Of a DNA stretch of 64,000 bases, positions 49,049 through 60,807 are shown piece after piece. The DNA is from Flavobacteriaceae bacterium (lineage in GTDB: Bacteria > Bacteroidota > Bacteroidia > Flavobacteriales > Flavobacteriaceae): positions 682,001 through 746,000 of the forward strand of contig JAGYJF010000003.1 in NCBI GenBank assembly GCA_018402135.1. Direction: 5' to 3'. A model generated the notes under the pieces. It saw only the letters and a program-made list of their open reading frames with translations. It had not been told where the DNA came from and searched no databases. Each line of letters starts with the position of its first letter. Position 1 is the stretch's first letter. Made by a program: the position numbers and the translations under genes.

Positions 49049-52000
49049 ATGTATATGTTAAAAAAACAAGGACTTTATTTACCAGAATTTGAACACGAAA
49101 ATTGTGGTGCTGGATTTATTTGTAGTTTGAAAGGCAATAAGTCGAATGCTATTATACACAAAGCGCTTGAAATTCTTGAAAAACTCGAACACAGAGGCGC
49201 CGTAAGTAGCGATGGTAAAACGGGTGACGGCGCTGGAATTTTAATAGATATTCCGCACGATTTTTTTGTAAAAAATTGCAAATTCACCTTGCCTAAATTT
49301 GGGCAATATGCAGTGAGTAATATGTTTTTACCTAAAAAAGAAAATCAGCGTATTTACTGCATCGATAAATTTGAGACCTATATAAAAGGACAAGGATTAA
49401 TTGTTTTAGGGTATAGAGATGTTCCCGTCGATACTTCGGTTATAGGTAAAATAGCTGCAGAAACGGAACCTTTTGTTAAGCAAGTATTTATTGGTAAAGG
49501 CGAAAAAAATCAATCTGATTTCGAATTCAATTTAAAATTATTTACGGCAAGAAAACAGGCCGAACACGATATTATCAATTCGAAATTATCAGAAAGCAGT
49601 CGTTTTTATTTACCCAGTTTATCTACAAAAACCATTATTTATAAAGGTTTGCTGATTCCCGAAGACATCAAATTGTATTACACCGACTTGCAAGATCCTT
49701 CACTGGTCACGAGATTGGCTTTGGTGCATCAACGCTTTTCAACCAATACTTTCCCGACTTGGGATTTGGCACAACCATTTCGCTATATGTGTCACAACGG
49801 TGAAATAAATACACTGCGTGGAAATGTCTCACGTGTTCTTTCGCGACAAGAACTTATGGAAAGTGATTGGTTTGGGGATGACATCAAAAGTATTTTCCCT
49901 ATTATACTGCCTGGGAAATCCGATTCTGCACAAATGGATATGATGGTTGAGTTACTTTTAATGACAGGTCGTTCGCTTCCAGAAGTTATGATGATGCTCG
50001 TTCCTGAAGCTTGGGAGAAAAACCCACACATGTCGGAAGCAAAACGGGCATTTTACGAATATAATTCTTGTATTATGGAACCATGGGACGGACCAGCATC
50101 AATTCCTTTTACAGATGGTAATTATATTGGTGCTGTTCTGGACAGAAATGGTCTGCGTCCGTCGCGCTATTCGGTAACAAAAGATGGCTACGTCATCATG
50201 TCATCGGAAACTGGCGTGATAGATATCGATCCTAAAAATATTGAACAACACGGACGATTGGAACCTGGTAAAATGTTTCTGGTTGATATGAATCAAGGCA
50301 GAATTATAAACGATGAAGAAATTAAAACCGATATTGTTTCCAAACAACCTTACAAAAAATGGCTTGATAAAAATTTGGTACATTTAGCTGATATTCCAGC
50401 CAAAAAAGGTCCTATAAAGCATAAAGAAGACGCTTTGGCAAAGCGCCAAATTGTTTTTGGTTATACCGAAGAAGATCTAAGTACACTTATTTGCCCAATG
50501 GCGCAACATGGCAAAGAGCCAATTGGCTCTATGGGAAATGATACGCCCATTGCTGTACTTTCAGAAAAACCACAGTTGATTTACAATTACTTTAAACAAT
50601 TATTTGCGCAAGTAACCAACCCGCCGTTAGATGGTATCCGAGAGAAACTTATAACCGATATCAGTCTTACCTTAGGTAGCGACACCAATATCTTTAAGAT
50701 TAATGAAGACCAGTGTAGAAAATTAAAAATTCAGAATCCTGTGATCTCCAAGCATGATTTAGATAAAATAAAAAACTACACTGACAACCCCGATTTTGTG
50801 GTGACTACCATTCCTTTATTATATGAAGTCGACAAAGGTTTAAATGAATTAGAATTCTCGCTTCAAAATATTGTAAATCAAGCATCTAAAGCGATCGATG
50901 AAGGTGGTAATATCATCATTTTATCGGATAGAGGCGTGAATAAAAAATTGGCGCCTATCCCAGTGCTATTGGCGTGTTCATTCGTCAACCACGAATTATA
51001 CAAAATTGGCAAACGCGCTAAGGTGAGTATTATTATTGAATCGGCCGAACCGCGAGAGGTACATCATTTTGCATTACTTTTTGGCTATGGGGCCAGTGCG
51101 ATTAACCCTTATATCGTAAACGAAATTGTTTACGAACAGGTAATCCATCAAGAAATTGAAGGTATCGATTATCTCACTGCCATAAAAAATTACAACAAGG
51201 CCATAGGAATGGGAATTCTTAAAGTCATGAACAAAATCGGTATTTCTACACTCAACTCGTATCGCGGCGCACAACTATTTGAATGCGTTGGACTAAACAG
51301 TAAAGTTGTAAATGATTATTTCCCGAATACGGTTACCAGAATTCAGGGCATCGGTTTACGCGAGATAGAAAAGGAAATCTACAAACGTCATAAAAAAGCA
51401 TACAAGACAGGTGCTGTTGAAGCCGATTTAAATTTAGATTTTGGTGGACAATACAAATGGAGACGCCATGGTGAAAAGCATAGCTTTAATCCTCTAACGG
51501 TTGCAAAATTACAAGAGGCTGTCCGCGGAAATAAACACAAAACCTTTCAGGAATATTCAAACTTAATAAACGAACAATCTAAACACTTAATGACCATTCG
51601 TGGGTTATTTGAGTTTACCAACTACGACCCCATTCCGATTGAAGAAGTAGAACCATGGACTGAAATAGTAAAACGATTTAAAACTGGAGCGATGTCCTAC
51701 GGTTCGATAAGCAAAGAGGCACACGAAAATCTAGCAATTGCTATGAATCGTATTGGCGGTAAAAGCAACTCTGGCGAAGGGGGTGAAGATGAAGAGCGCT
51801 ATTATAAAGATTCAAGTGGCGATTGGAAAAATTCTGCCATCAAACAAGTGGCCTCAGGACGTTTTGGCGTAACCTCTAATTATTTAACCAACGCTTCTGA
51901 AATACAAATTAAAATGGCCCAAGGTGCGAAGCCTGGAGAAGGCGGGCAACTGCCTGGCCCAAAAGTGAATCCGGATATTGCCAAAACTAGAAATTCAACA

Positions 52001-53560
52001 CCTTATGTAGGTCTTATTTCACCACCACCTCATCATGATATTTATTCGATTGAAGATTTATCGCAATTGATTTACGATTTAAAATCCGCCAACAGAACTG
52101 CAAGAATTAATGTAAAACTTGTTTCTGAAGTTGGTATTGGTACAGTTGCCGCAGGTGTAGCCAAGGCTAAAGGCGATGTTATTTTAATTTCAGGTCATGA
52201 TGGCGGAACAGGTGCTTCGCCATTAACTTCCTTAAAACATGCGGGCTTACCATGGGAACTTGGTTTGGCAGAAGCACAACAAACGCTAGTAATGAATAAT
52301 CTCCGTTCTCGTGTGGTTTTGGAATGCGACGGTCAATTAAAAACGGGTCGCGATGTGGCTATTGCATGTTTGTTAGGAGCCGAGGAATTTGGATTTGCTA
52401 CAGCACCTCTAGTGGCTTCAGGTTGCATTATGATGCGTGTTTGTCATTTAAATACTTGCCCGGTTGGTATCGCCACTCAAAATCCTGAACTTCGCAAAAA
52501 ATTCCAAGGAAAACCAGAACATGTGGTTAATTTTATGTATTTCGTGGCTCAAGAATTACGCGAAATCATGGCACAACTTGGTTTTAGAACCGTGAACGAG
52601 ATGGTTGGTCAGGTTAAAAAATTGAATCGTAATAAAACCATTAAACATTACAAAGCTTTAGGCCTGGATTTATCACCAATTTTGCATCAGGTTGATGTAC
52701 CTGAAAATACGGTATTCTACAATACAGAAAGTCAAGATCATCACTTAGAGAATGCCCTAGATTTTGATATTATACGAAAAGCACATCCAGCCTTATTCAG
52801 AAGAGAACGTACTGTTTTAGAATCTAAAATCACCAATAGAGACAGGGCATTTGGAGCGATTTTAAGTAATGAAATTTCTAAAATTTACGGCTCGCAAGGG
52901 CTTCCAGAAAACACTTTGAAAATTAATTTCACGGGTTCGGCAGGTCAAAGTTTTGGGGCTTTTGCTACCAAAGGACTAACCTTAACTATTAATGGTAACT
53001 CCAACGACTATCTTGGGAAAGGTTTGTCGGGAGCAAAACTAATTGTAAAAGTACCTGAAGAAGCCACTATTGTTCCAGAAGAGAATGTCATTATTGGTAA
53101 TGTTGCTTTTTACGGCGCTACTTCGGGTGAAGGTTATATTAATGGTAAGGCTGGTGAGCGTTTCTGTGTTAGAAATTCAGGCGCACTCACTGTCGTTGAA
53201 GGTATTGGCGACCATGGTTGCGAATATATGACTGGAGGTAGAGCTGTTATTCTTGGTGAAGTGGGTCGTAATTTTGGTGCTGGTATGAGCGGCGGCATTG
53301 CCTATGTCTATAATCCAAAGGGTACGTTTGAAACACAGTGTAATATTGAAGGTCTTAATCTTGAACCGGTCGTGATTTCTGAAGATATTATAGAACTCAA
53401 AACCCTTGTTGAAAATCATTACAACGCCACTTTAAGTCCCCTAGCGCAAAGACTACTCGAAAATTGGCAAACAGAGTTGCCTAAATTTATTAAGGTATTA
53501 CCAGAGGAATACAGACTGGCATTAATTAGATTAGAAGAAGAAAACAAAGTTAAGGTTTAA
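49049..53560 (+). CDS. gltB: Glutamate synthase large subunit (true start possibly 49055)
   Basis: EHENCGAGFICSLKG with N-terminal Cys; RFSTNTFPTWDLAQPFRYMCHNGEINTLRGN; GMSGGIAYVY. Confidence 0.97.
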   Translation: MYMLKKQGLYLPEFEHENCGAGFICSLKGNKSNAIIHKALEILEKLEHRGAVSSDGKTGDGAGILIDIPHDFFVKNCKFTLPKFGQYAVSNMFLPKKENQRIYCIDKFETYIKGQGLIVLGYRDVPVDTSVIGKIAAETEPFVKQVFIGKGEKNQSDFEFNLKLFTARKQAEHDIINSKLSESSRFYLPSLSTKTIIYKGLLIPEDIKLYYTDLQDPSLVTRLALVHQRFSTNTFPTWDLAQPFRYMCHNGEINTLRGNVSRVLSRQELMESDWFGDDIKSIFPIILPGKSDSAQMDMMVELLLMTGRSLPEVMMMLVPEAWEKNPHMSEAKRAFYEYNSCIMEPWDGPASIPFTDGNYIGAVLDRNGLRPSRYSVTKDGYVIMSSETGVIDIDPKNIEQHGRLEPGKMFLVDMNQGRIINDEEIKTDIVSKQPYKKWLDKNLVHLADIPAKKGPIKHKEDALAKRQIVFGYTEEDLSTLICPMAQHGKEPIGSMGNDTPIAVLSEKPQLIYNYFKQLFAQVTNPPLDGIREKLITDISLTLGSDTNIFKINEDQCRKLKIQNPVISKHDLDKIKNYTDNPDFVVTTIPLLYEVDKGLNELEFSLQNIVNQASKAIDEGGNIIILSDRGVNKKLAPIPVLLACSFVNHELYKIGKRAKVSIIIESAEPREVHHFALLFGYGASAINPYIVNEIVYEQVIHQEIEGIDYLTAIKNYNKAIGMGILKVMNKIGISTLNSYRGAQLFECVGLNSKVVNDYFPNTVTRIQGIGLREIEKEIYKRHKKAYKTGAVEADLNLDFGGQYKWRRHGEKHSFNPLTVAKLQEAVRGNKHKTFQEYSNLINEQSKHLMTIRGLFEFTNYDPIPIEEVEPWTEIVKRFKTGAMSYGSISKEAHENLAIAMNRIGGKSNSGEGGEDEERYYKDSSGDWKNSAIKQVASGRFGVTSNYLTNASEIQIKMAQGAKPGEGGQLPGPKVNPDIAKTRNSTPYVGLISPPPHHDIYSIEDLSQLIYDLKSANRTARINVKLVSEVGIGTVAAGVAKAKGDVILISGHDGGTGASPLTSLKHAGLPWELGLAEAQQTLVMNNLRSRVVLECDGQLKTGRDVAIACLLGAEEFGFATAPLVASGCIMMRVCHLNTCPVGIATQNPELRKKFQGKPEHVVNFMYFVAQELREIMAQLGFRTVNEMVGQVKKLNRNKTIKHYKALGLDLSPILHQVDVPENTVFYNTESQDHHLENALDFDIIRKAHPALFRRERTVLESKITNRDRAFGAILSNEISKIYGSQGLPENTLKINFTGSAGQSFGAFATKGLTLTINGNSNDYLGKGLSGAKLIVKVPEEATIVPEENVIIGNVAFYGATSGEGYINGKAGERFCVRNSGALTVVEGIGDHGCEYMTGGRAVILGEVGRNFGAGMSGGIAYVYNPKGTFETQCNIEGLNLEPVVISEDIIELKTLVENHYNATLSPLAQRLLENWQTELPKFIKVLPEEYRLALIRLEEENKVKV

Positions 53561-53564
53561 GAAT

Positions 53565-55031
53565 ATGGGAAAGATAACAGGATTTTTAGAATACGAAAGA
53601 ACTGACGAACCTTATATTAAGGTTGAAAGACGGCTTAAAAACTATAAGGAATTCACAATTCCTTTGGAAGAGAAAAAGATGAAGGAACAAGGTGCAAGAT
53701 GCATGGACTGCGGCATTCCGTTTTGCCATAGTGGTTGTCCATTAGGCAATCTGATTCCAGATTTTAATGATAAAGTTTATAAAGGAAGATGGAAGGAAGC
53801 CGCCGAAATTTTACACGCCACTAACAATTTTCCGGAATTCACAGGTCGATTATGTCCAGCACCATGCGAAGAAGCATGTGTTTTGGGAATTAATGAAGAT
53901 CCAGTTTCTATTGAAAACATTGAAAAAAACATTGTTGAAACAGCCTTTAAAGAAGGTTGGATTCAGCCAAATCCACCAGATAAAAGAACCGATAAAAAAG
54001 TAGCAGTTATTGGATCGGGTCCAGCTGGATTAGCCGCCGCTCAGCAACTGAACCGCGCTGGACATTCCGTGACAGTTTTTGAACGTGATGAAAAAGTTGG
54101 CGGATTATTGCGTTATGGGATTCCCGACTTCAAAATGGAAAAGCAGGTTATAGACCGACGTTTAGATATCATGAAAGCCGAAGGAATTGAGTTTAAAACC
54201 AATGCACATGTGGGTCTTAATTTAAGTGTTGAGACTATCAAAGCCGATTTTGATGCAGTCCTACTTTGCGGCGGCGCAACCGTACGACGCAATATTCCAA
54301 TTAAGGGCAATCATTTAAAAGGCGTACATCAGGCAATGGATTTTTTAAAATTGAATAACCAATATGTAGATGGGTTAATTGATTTTGAAGCGGTGATTTC
54401 AGCAAAAGACAAAAATGTGATTGTAATTGGCGGTGGCGATACAGGTTCAGATTGTATTGGAACAAGTAACCGTCATGGCGCCAAATCAGTGGTTAATTTT
54501 GAAATTTTAAGCAAACCAACAACAGGTAGACCAGCAAACCAACCATGGCCGTATTGGCCAATGAAGCTCAAAACAACTTCTTCGCATCAAGAAGGTGTTG
54601 AGCGATTTTTCAGTATTTCAACTAAAGAATTTATAGGTGATAAAAATGGCAATTTAATTGGGTTAAAAACGGTTGAGGTAGAATGGATTTTTGAAGACAG
54701 CAAACGACCAGAACTTAAAGAGCTACCCAATACTGAAAAGCAATGGGACTGCGACTTAGTATTATTAGCCTTAGGTTTTACCGGCGCCGAAAAAACCCTA
54801 GCGGAACAATTCGGTATTGAAATGGATTTTAGAACAAACATAAAAGCCAGCACCTCAGATTATGCTACCAACGTCAAAGGTGTATTTGCGGCTGGCGATA
54901 TGCGTCGTGGACAATCACTTATTGTATGGGCCATTTCCGAAGGAAGGGAAGCTGCTCATCATTTAGATGCCTACCTAATGGGGCATTCAAATTTACCAGT
55001 TAAAGAAGAAGGCGATTTGCCAAGACTGTAA
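53565..55031 (+). CDS. gltD: Glutamate synthase small subunit
   Basis: ARCMDCGIPFCHSGCPLGNLIPDFND, RLCPAPCEEACVLGIN, VIGSGPAGLAAAQQLNRAGHSVTVFERDEKVGGLLRYGIPDFKM. Confidence 0.97.
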   Translation: MGKITGFLEYERTDEPYIKVERRLKNYKEFTIPLEEKKMKEQGARCMDCGIPFCHSGCPLGNLIPDFNDKVYKGRWKEAAEILHATNNFPEFTGRLCPAPCEEACVLGINEDPVSIENIEKNIVETAFKEGWIQPNPPDKRTDKKVAVIGSGPAGLAAAQQLNRAGHSVTVFERDEKVGGLLRYGIPDFKMEKQVIDRRLDIMKAEGIEFKTNAHVGLNLSVETIKADFDAVLLCGGATVRRNIPIKGNHLKGVHQAMDFLKLNNQYVDGLIDFEAVISAKDKNVIVIGGGDTGSDCIGTSNRHGAKSVVNFEILSKPTTGRPANQPWPYWPMKLKTTSSHQEGVERFFSISTKEFIGDKNGNLIGLKTVEVEWIFEDSKRPELKELPNTEKQWDCDLVLLALGFTGAEKTLAEQFGIEMDFRTNIKASTSDYATNVKGVFAAGDMRRGQSLIVWAISEGREAAHHLDAYLMGHSNLPVKEEGDLPRL

Positions 55032-55144
55032 AAGTTAAGTTTTTTTATTGGTTGCGAAATCCATTTTTCAATTCTTTAGTTAGAAGCGAAAAGTGGATTT
55101 TTTTTAAAAATATCAGTCTTTGTACATCTTTTGACTATACCATT

Positions 55145-55177
55145 TATATCTCGTTAAATAATTATAAATGAGATATA
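55145..55177. promoter_or_regulatory. Inverted repeat upstream of ilvD: TATATCTCGTT-N11-AATGAGATATA
   Basis: 11-bp arms with one G-T pair. Confidence 0.4.
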
Positions 55178-55280
55178 TAAACTCATAACACATGTGTTGA
55201 ATTTAACACAGTGATACCAGTTGCGAAATAAAGGCACTACAGAAATTATAATTTCGGAGTTGAAAACCTAAAATCCCAGA

Positions 55281-56957
55281 ATGGAATTAAATAAATACAG
55301 CAAAACAGTAACTCAAGACCCAACGCAGCCAGCAGCCCAAGCCATGCTGCACGCCATAGGATTAACCAAAGAAGATTTTTACAAACCCATGGTAGGTATA
55401 GCAAGTACAGGTTACGAAGGAAACCCTTGTAATATGCATCTCAACGATTTGGCAAAGCTGGTAAAAGAAGGCACTAAAAATAAGGATATTGTAGGATTAA
55501 TTTTCAATACTATAGGCGTAAGCGATGGCATTTCAATGGGAACTCCTGGGATGCGTTATTCTTTGCCATCTAGAGATATCATAGCCGATTCTATGGAAAC
55601 TGTGGTGCAAGCCATGAGCTACGATGGTTTGATAACTGTTGTAGGTTGTGATAAAAATATGCCAGGTGCTTTAATGGCCATGATTCGTTTAAACAGACCA
55701 AGTATTTTGGTGTACGGCGGTACGATTGATTCTGGTTGCCACAACGGAAAAAAACTAGATGTTGTTTCCGCATTTGAAGCTTGGGGAAGTAAAGTTGCTG
55801 GCACTATGTCAGAAACAGAATACCAAAGTATAGTTGAAAAAGCTTGCCCCGGAGCTGGTGCTTGCGGTGGCATGTATACCGCGAATACCATGGCTTCAGC
55901 TATTGAAGCGTTAGGGATGGCTTTGCCATTCAACGCCTCCAATCCAGCATTAAGCGACGCAAAAAAGCAAGAATCCGTAAAAGCCGGTGAAGCTTTAAGA
56001 GTTTTACTAGAAAAGGATATTAAACCATCTGATATTATTACTAGAAAATCTCTTGAAAACGCTGTGAGATTGGTGACAATCCTAGGTGGCTCAACCAATG
56101 CGGTATTACACTTTTTGGCTATTGCTAGAGCTGCTCAAATTGATTTTACACTTAAAGATTTTCAAACTATCAGTGATAACACACCATTCTTAGCCGATTT
56201 AAAACCGAGCGGAAAGTATTTGATGGAAGACGTGCACGCGGTAGGTGGCATTCCAGCAGTATTAAAATATCTGTTGAAAAAAGGCCTGATTCATGGTGAT
56301 TGTTTAACAGTAACAGGAAAAACTATAGCCGAAAATCTGCGAGATGTCCAAGATTTAACAGATGGTCAAGAGGTGATCAAACCAATTGAAAATCCCATCA
56401 AAATTAGTGGACATCTACGAATGTTATTTGGAAACCTAGCCGAAGAAGGTAGCGTCGCCAAAATTACAGGTAAAGAAGGCTTGCAATTTAGAGGTAAGGC
56501 CAAAGTTTTTGAAAGCGAATACGAAGCCAATGATGGTATTCGAGATGGCAAAGTAGAAAAGGGTGATGTGGTTGTCATTCGATATGAAGGCCCAAAAGGT
56601 GGTCCAGGCATGCCAGAAATGCTAAAACCTACCGCAGCTATTATGGGTGCAGGTTTAGGGAACGAAGTTGCCTTAATTACTGATGGCAGATTTTCAGGCG
56701 GTACGCACGGATTTGTAGTGGGTCATATAACACCAGAAGCTCAGGAAGGTGGCGCGATAGCCCTAGTAAAGGACGGCGATTACATTACTATAAATGCAGA
56801 AACTAATACCATTCAATTAGAAGTTTCAGATGAAGCGTTAAAACTGAGAAAGCAGCAATGGAAGGCACCTGAATTAAAATTCAAACGCGGGGTTTTATAT
56901 AAATATGCAAGAACTGTTTTGTCCGCCTCAAAAGGCTGTGTCACGGATGAGTTTTGA
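55281..56957 (+). CDS. ilvD: Dihydroxy-acid dehydratase
   Basis: [69 protein letters not shown]. Confidence 0.97.
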   Translation: MELNKYSKTVTQDPTQPAAQAMLHAIGLTKEDFYKPMVGIASTGYEGNPCNMHLNDLAKLVKEGTKNKDIVGLIFNTIGVSDGISMGTPGMRYSLPSRDIIADSMETVVQAMSYDGLITVVGCDKNMPGALMAMIRLNRPSILVYGGTIDSGCHNGKKLDVVSAFEAWGSKVAGTMSETEYQSIVEKACPGAGACGGMYTANTMASAIEALGMALPFNASNPALSDAKKQESVKAGEALRVLLEKDIKPSDIITRKSLENAVRLVTILGGSTNAVLHFLAIARAAQIDFTLKDFQTISDNTPFLADLKPSGKYLMEDVHAVGGIPAVLKYLLKKGLIHGDCLTVTGKTIAENLRDVQDLTDGQEVIKPIENPIKISGHLRMLFGNLAEEGSVAKITGKEGLQFRGKAKVFESEYEANDGIRDGKVEKGDVVVIRYEGPKGGPGMPEMLKPTAAIMGAGLGNEVALITDGRFSGGTHGFVVGHITPEAQEGGAIALVKDGDYITINAETNTIQLEVSDEALKLRKQQWKAPELKFKRGVLYKYARTVLSASKGCVTDEF

Positions 56958-57026
56958 ATCGAATAGTTAATAATTAGTAAAAAACAATTTGACAATCGAA
57001 ATTGTTCATAATAAGGGTTGAAAAAG

Positions 57027-58763
57027 ATGAAAGAAGTACAAACTTTAGAAAATAACATAGCTGTTTTAAATCAAACGGAACGCATCTCAGGTAGTGAAGC
57101 GATTATTAAATGCTTACTAGCTGAAGGCGTGGAAATTTTATACGGCTATCCCGGCGGAGCCATCATGCCGGTATATGATGAATTATACAAATATCAAGAC
57201 AAGATTCATCATGTGCTCACACGTCACGAACAATGTGCTGCGCATGCTGCACAAGGTTATGCAAGAATTTCAGGAAAAGTTGGTGTGGCCATAGCGACTT
57301 CCGGTCCTGGCGCTACCAATCTTATTACAGGAATTGCAGATGCCCAAATAGATTCTACACCTTTGGTCTGTATCACGGGGCAAGTCGGTTCGCACTTGTT
57401 GGGAAGCGATGCCTTTCAAGAAACAGATATTGTTGGTATTTCAACACCAGTTACCAAATGGAACCACCAAATCACCAAAGCTTCTGAAATTCCAGAAGTC
57501 CTAGCAAAGGCATTCTACATTGCTAAAAGTGGCAGGCCAGGACCTGTATTGATAGATATAACTAAAGATGCACAGTTTGAACAATTCGATTTTCAATATA
57601 AAAAATGTACGTCAGTAAGAAGTTATAAACCTGTGCCTGATACGGATGAAAAGACTATAAATGCTGCTGCAGATTTAATCAACAATGCTAAAAAACCTTT
57701 TATTATTTGGGGTCAAGGTATAATTTTAGGTCAAGCTGAAAATATTCTAAAATCAGTTATAGAAAAGACTGGAATTCCAGCGGCTTGGACAATTTTAGGG
57801 GCATCGGCCATTCCAACCTCACATCCATTAAATGTTGGTATGGTTGGTATGCACGGTAATTACGCACCAAATGTATTGACCAACGAATGCGATGTGCTCA
57901 TTGCCATCGGAATGCGTTTTGATGATCGCGTCACAGGAAATCTTCAAACTTATGCCAAACAAGCTAAGATTATTCACTTTGAAATTGATCCGGCAGAAGT
58001 CGATAAAAATGTAAAAACCGATGTTGCTGTTTTGGGCGATGCCAAACAAAGCTTAACAAAATTGTTACCATTGCTTTTTAACAATAGTCATCCTGAATGG
58101 GTTCAAAAGTTTAAGGATTTATATAAAATAGAATACGAAGAAGTCATTAAAAACGATCTACATCCAACCAAAGAAGGTTTGACCATGGGTGAAGTTTTAA
58201 AGGAAATCAATCAACAAACAAAAGGAAATGCAGCCATCGTAAGTGATGTAGGCCAACACCAAATGATTGCCTGTCGTTACGCTAATTTTAACATTACAAA
58301 AAGCAATATTACCTCTGGCGGCCTAGGAACTATGGGATTTGCACTTCCTGCAGCTATAGGTGCAAAAATGGCAGCGCCAGAACGCGATGTGATTGCTATT
58401 ATTGGTGATGGTGGTTACCAAATGACCATACAAGAATTAGGCACCATATTCCAGCAACGTGTACCGGTTAAAATTGTGGTTTTAAACAATGAATTTCTCG
58501 GAATGGTCCGCCAATGGCAGCAATTATTTTTTGAAAGACGCTACGCTTCAACCGAAATGGTAAATCCAGATTTTGTAGCTATTGCAAAAGGCTATCAAAT
58601 AGAAGCTCAAAAAGTAACAAAGCGCGAAGATTTAGCTACCGCAGTTAAGGAAATGATGCAATGTGATGGCCCTTACTTTTTAGAAGTTCTTGTTGAAAAG
58701 GAAGATAATGTATTCCCCATGATACCAACTGGAGCAAGTGTTTCAGATATAAGATTAGGATAA
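57027..58763 (+). CDS. ilvB: Acetolactate synthase large subunit
   Basis: ORF begins at TTG 57018; ATG at 57027. YGYPGGAIMPVYDELY, GVAIATSGPGATNLITGIADAQIDSTP, GDGGYQMTIQELGT. Confidence 0.96.
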   Translation: MKEVQTLENNIAVLNQTERISGSEAIIKCLLAEGVEILYGYPGGAIMPVYDELYKYQDKIHHVLTRHEQCAAHAAQGYARISGKVGVAIATSGPGATNLITGIADAQIDSTPLVCITGQVGSHLLGSDAFQETDIVGISTPVTKWNHQITKASEIPEVLAKAFYIAKSGRPGPVLIDITKDAQFEQFDFQYKKCTSVRSYKPVPDTDEKTINAAADLINNAKKPFIIWGQGIILGQAENILKSVIEKTGIPAAWTILGASAIPTSHPLNVGMVGMHGNYAPNVLTNECDVLIAIGMRFDDRVTGNLQTYAKQAKIIHFEIDPAEVDKNVKTDVAVLGDAKQSLTKLLPLLFNNSHPEWVQKFKDLYKIEYEEVIKNDLHPTKEGLTMGEVLKEINQQTKGNAAIVSDVGQHQMIACRYANFNITKSNITSGGLGTMGFALPAAIGAKMAAPERDVIAIIGDGGYQMTIQELGTIFQQRVPVKIVVLNNEFLGMVRQWQQLFFERRYASTEMVNPDFVAIAKGYQIEAQKVTKREDLATAVKEMMQCDGPYFLEVLVEKEDNVFPMIPTGASVSDIRLG

Positions 58764-58764
58764 T

Positions 58765-59292
58765 ATGAATGAACAAAAATTATATACAGTTACTATTTAT
58801 TCCGAAAACAACATCGGTTTATTAAACCGAATTTCGGCCATTTTTCAACGCAGACATATCAACGTTGAAAGCATCAATATTTCAACCTCAGAGATAGAAA
58901 ATGTTTCTAAATGGACGATTATGGTATGGCTTACCGAAGAGCGCATGAAAAAAATAATCGGACAAATAGATAAGCAAGTAGAGGTCATCAAGGCGTTTTA
59001 TCATCCCGAAGATGAAACTATTTATCAAGAATCTTGCTTGTTTAAAATTAAATCGGATTTATTGTTTGAAGAGCGTCAAATTCAAAATATTATTAAGGAA
59101 AGCAGCGCGAGAATTGTAACAGTGAACCGCGATTTTTTTGTGATTGAAAAATCAGGAAGGAAAGACGAAATTGATTTATTACATCGCGAATTAAGTGTAT
59201 TTGGAGTTATGCAATTTACACGTTCGGGTCGCATTGCAGTAACCAAAGACGAAATGAAAATATCAACAATGCTAAAAGCGTTGCAACATTAA
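58765..59292 (+). CDS. ilvN: Acetolactate synthase small subunit
   Basis: LYTVTIYSENNIGLLNRISAIFQRRHINVESINIS ACT domain. Confidence 0.94.
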   Translation: MNEQKLYTVTIYSENNIGLLNRISAIFQRRHINVESINISTSEIENVSKWTIMVWLTEERMKKIIGQIDKQVEVIKAFYHPEDETIYQESCLFKIKSDLLFEERQIQNIIKESSARIVTVNRDFFVIEKSGRKDEIDLLHRELSVFGVMQFTRSGRIAVTKDEMKISTMLKALQH

Positions 59293-59304
59293 AAACAAAA
59301 CAAA

Positions 59305-60807
59305 ATGGAAAATTATTTCAACACATTACCATTAAGAAAACAATTAGAGCAGTTAGGAAAATGCCGTTTTATGAAGGCCTCAGAATTTGAAAATGGCATC
59401 AATATATTAAAAGAAAAAAAAATTGTGATTATCGGTTGCGGTGCTCAAGGTTTAAATCAGGGCCTAAACATGAGAGATTCTGGTTTAGATATTTCTTATG
59501 CCTTAAGGCAAGTTGCGATTGATGAACAGCGAGATTCTTATAAAAACGCTTCGTCTAATGGATTTACCGTTGGAACGTATGAGGAATTGATTCCAACAGC
59601 TGATCTAGTGCTCAATCTAACACCCGATAAACAACATACAAATGTGGTGAAGACTGTAATGCCATTGATGAAAAAGGGCGCAACCCTAAGCTATTCTCAT
59701 GGCTTTAATATCGTGGAGGAAGGTACGAAAATCAGGGAAGATATCACCGTAATTATGGTAGCACCAAAATGTCCAGGAACCGAAGTGCGTGAAGAGTACA
59801 AACGCGGTTTTGGGGTGCCAACCTTAATCGCCGTTCACCCAGAAAACGACCCAGAACAAAAAGGCTGGGCACAAGCAAAAGCCTACGCGGTTGCCACCGG
59901 TGGTCATAGAGCTGGTGTTTTAGAATCATCCTTTATTGCTGAGGTTAAAAGTGATTTAATGGGCGAGCAAACCATATTATGTGGCCTGTTGCAAACTGGT
60001 GCTATTTTATCGTTCGACAAGATGATTGAAGAAGGTATAGAACCCGGTTACGCAGCCAAATTAATTCAATTTGGTTGGGAAACCATCACCGAAGCTTTAA
60101 AACACGGTGGCATTACCAACATGATGGACCGCTTATCGAATCCTGCAAAAATTAAGGCATTTGAATTATCTGAAGAACTAAAAACCATAATGCGTCCATT
60201 ATTTGAAAAACATATGGACGATATTATCTCAGGTCATTTCTCAAAAACCATGATGGAAGATTGGGCAAACGACGATAAGAATCTATTAAAATGGCGCGCC
60301 GAAACAGGCGAAACTGCTTTTGAAAAAACTGCCTTAACGAGCAACCATATTTCCGAACAAGAATACTTTGACCATGGGGTTTTATTGGTTGCCTTTGTTA
60401 AATCAGGGGTTGAACTCGCCTTCGAAACCATGGTAAGTGCTGGTATTATTGAAGATTCAGCATACTATGAGTCGCTGCACGAATTACCTTTAATTGCCAA
60501 CACCATCGCGAGAAAAAAACTGTTTGAGATGAATAGAGTCATTTCAGATACAGCCGAATATGGCTGTTATTTATTCGACCACGCTTGCAAGCCTTTGCTA
60601 GCTGATTTTATGAAAAACGTCGAAATCTCTGTAATTGGCAAGTCTTATTCAGTCTCAAATGCGGTAGACAATGTTGAAATTATTGCCGTAAATCAGGCTA
60701 TTAGAAACCATCCTATTGAAACGGTTGGAAAACGACTTCGAGCTGCTATGACTGCTATGAAAGTGATAAAGTCTGAAGTAAAAACCAAATCATCAGTACT
60801 CGCTTAA
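59305..60807 (+). CDS. ilvC: Ketol-acid reductoisomerase (class II length)
   Basis: [71 protein letters not shown]; 500 aa. Confidence 0.96.
   Translation: MENYFNTLPLRKQLEQLGKCRFMKASEFENGINILKEKKIVIIGCGAQGLNQGLNMRDSGLDISYALRQVAIDEQRDSYKNASSNGFTVGTYEELIPTADLVLNLTPDKQHTNVVKTVMPLMKKGATLSYSHGFNIVEEGTKIREDITVIMVAPKCPGTEVREEYKRGFGVPTLIAVHPENDPEQKGWAQAKAYAVATGGHRAGVLESSFIAEVKSDLMGEQTILCGLLQTGAILSFDKMIEEGIEPGYAAKLIQFGWETITEALKHGGITNMMDRLSNPAKIKAFELSEELKTIMRPLFEKHMDDIISGHFSKTMMEDWANDDKNLLKWRAETGETAFEKTALTSNHISEQEYFDHGVLLVAFVKSGVELAFETMVSAGIIEDSAYYESLHELPLIANTIARKKLFEMNRVISDTAEYGCYLFDHACKPLLADFMKNVEISVIGKSYSVSNAVDNVEIIAVNQAIRNHPIETVGKRLRAAMTAMKVIKSEVKTKSSVLA

Noticed and set aside
55619-56098. 159-aa minus-strand ORF
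   Set aside because: Antisense to ilvD; no independent support.
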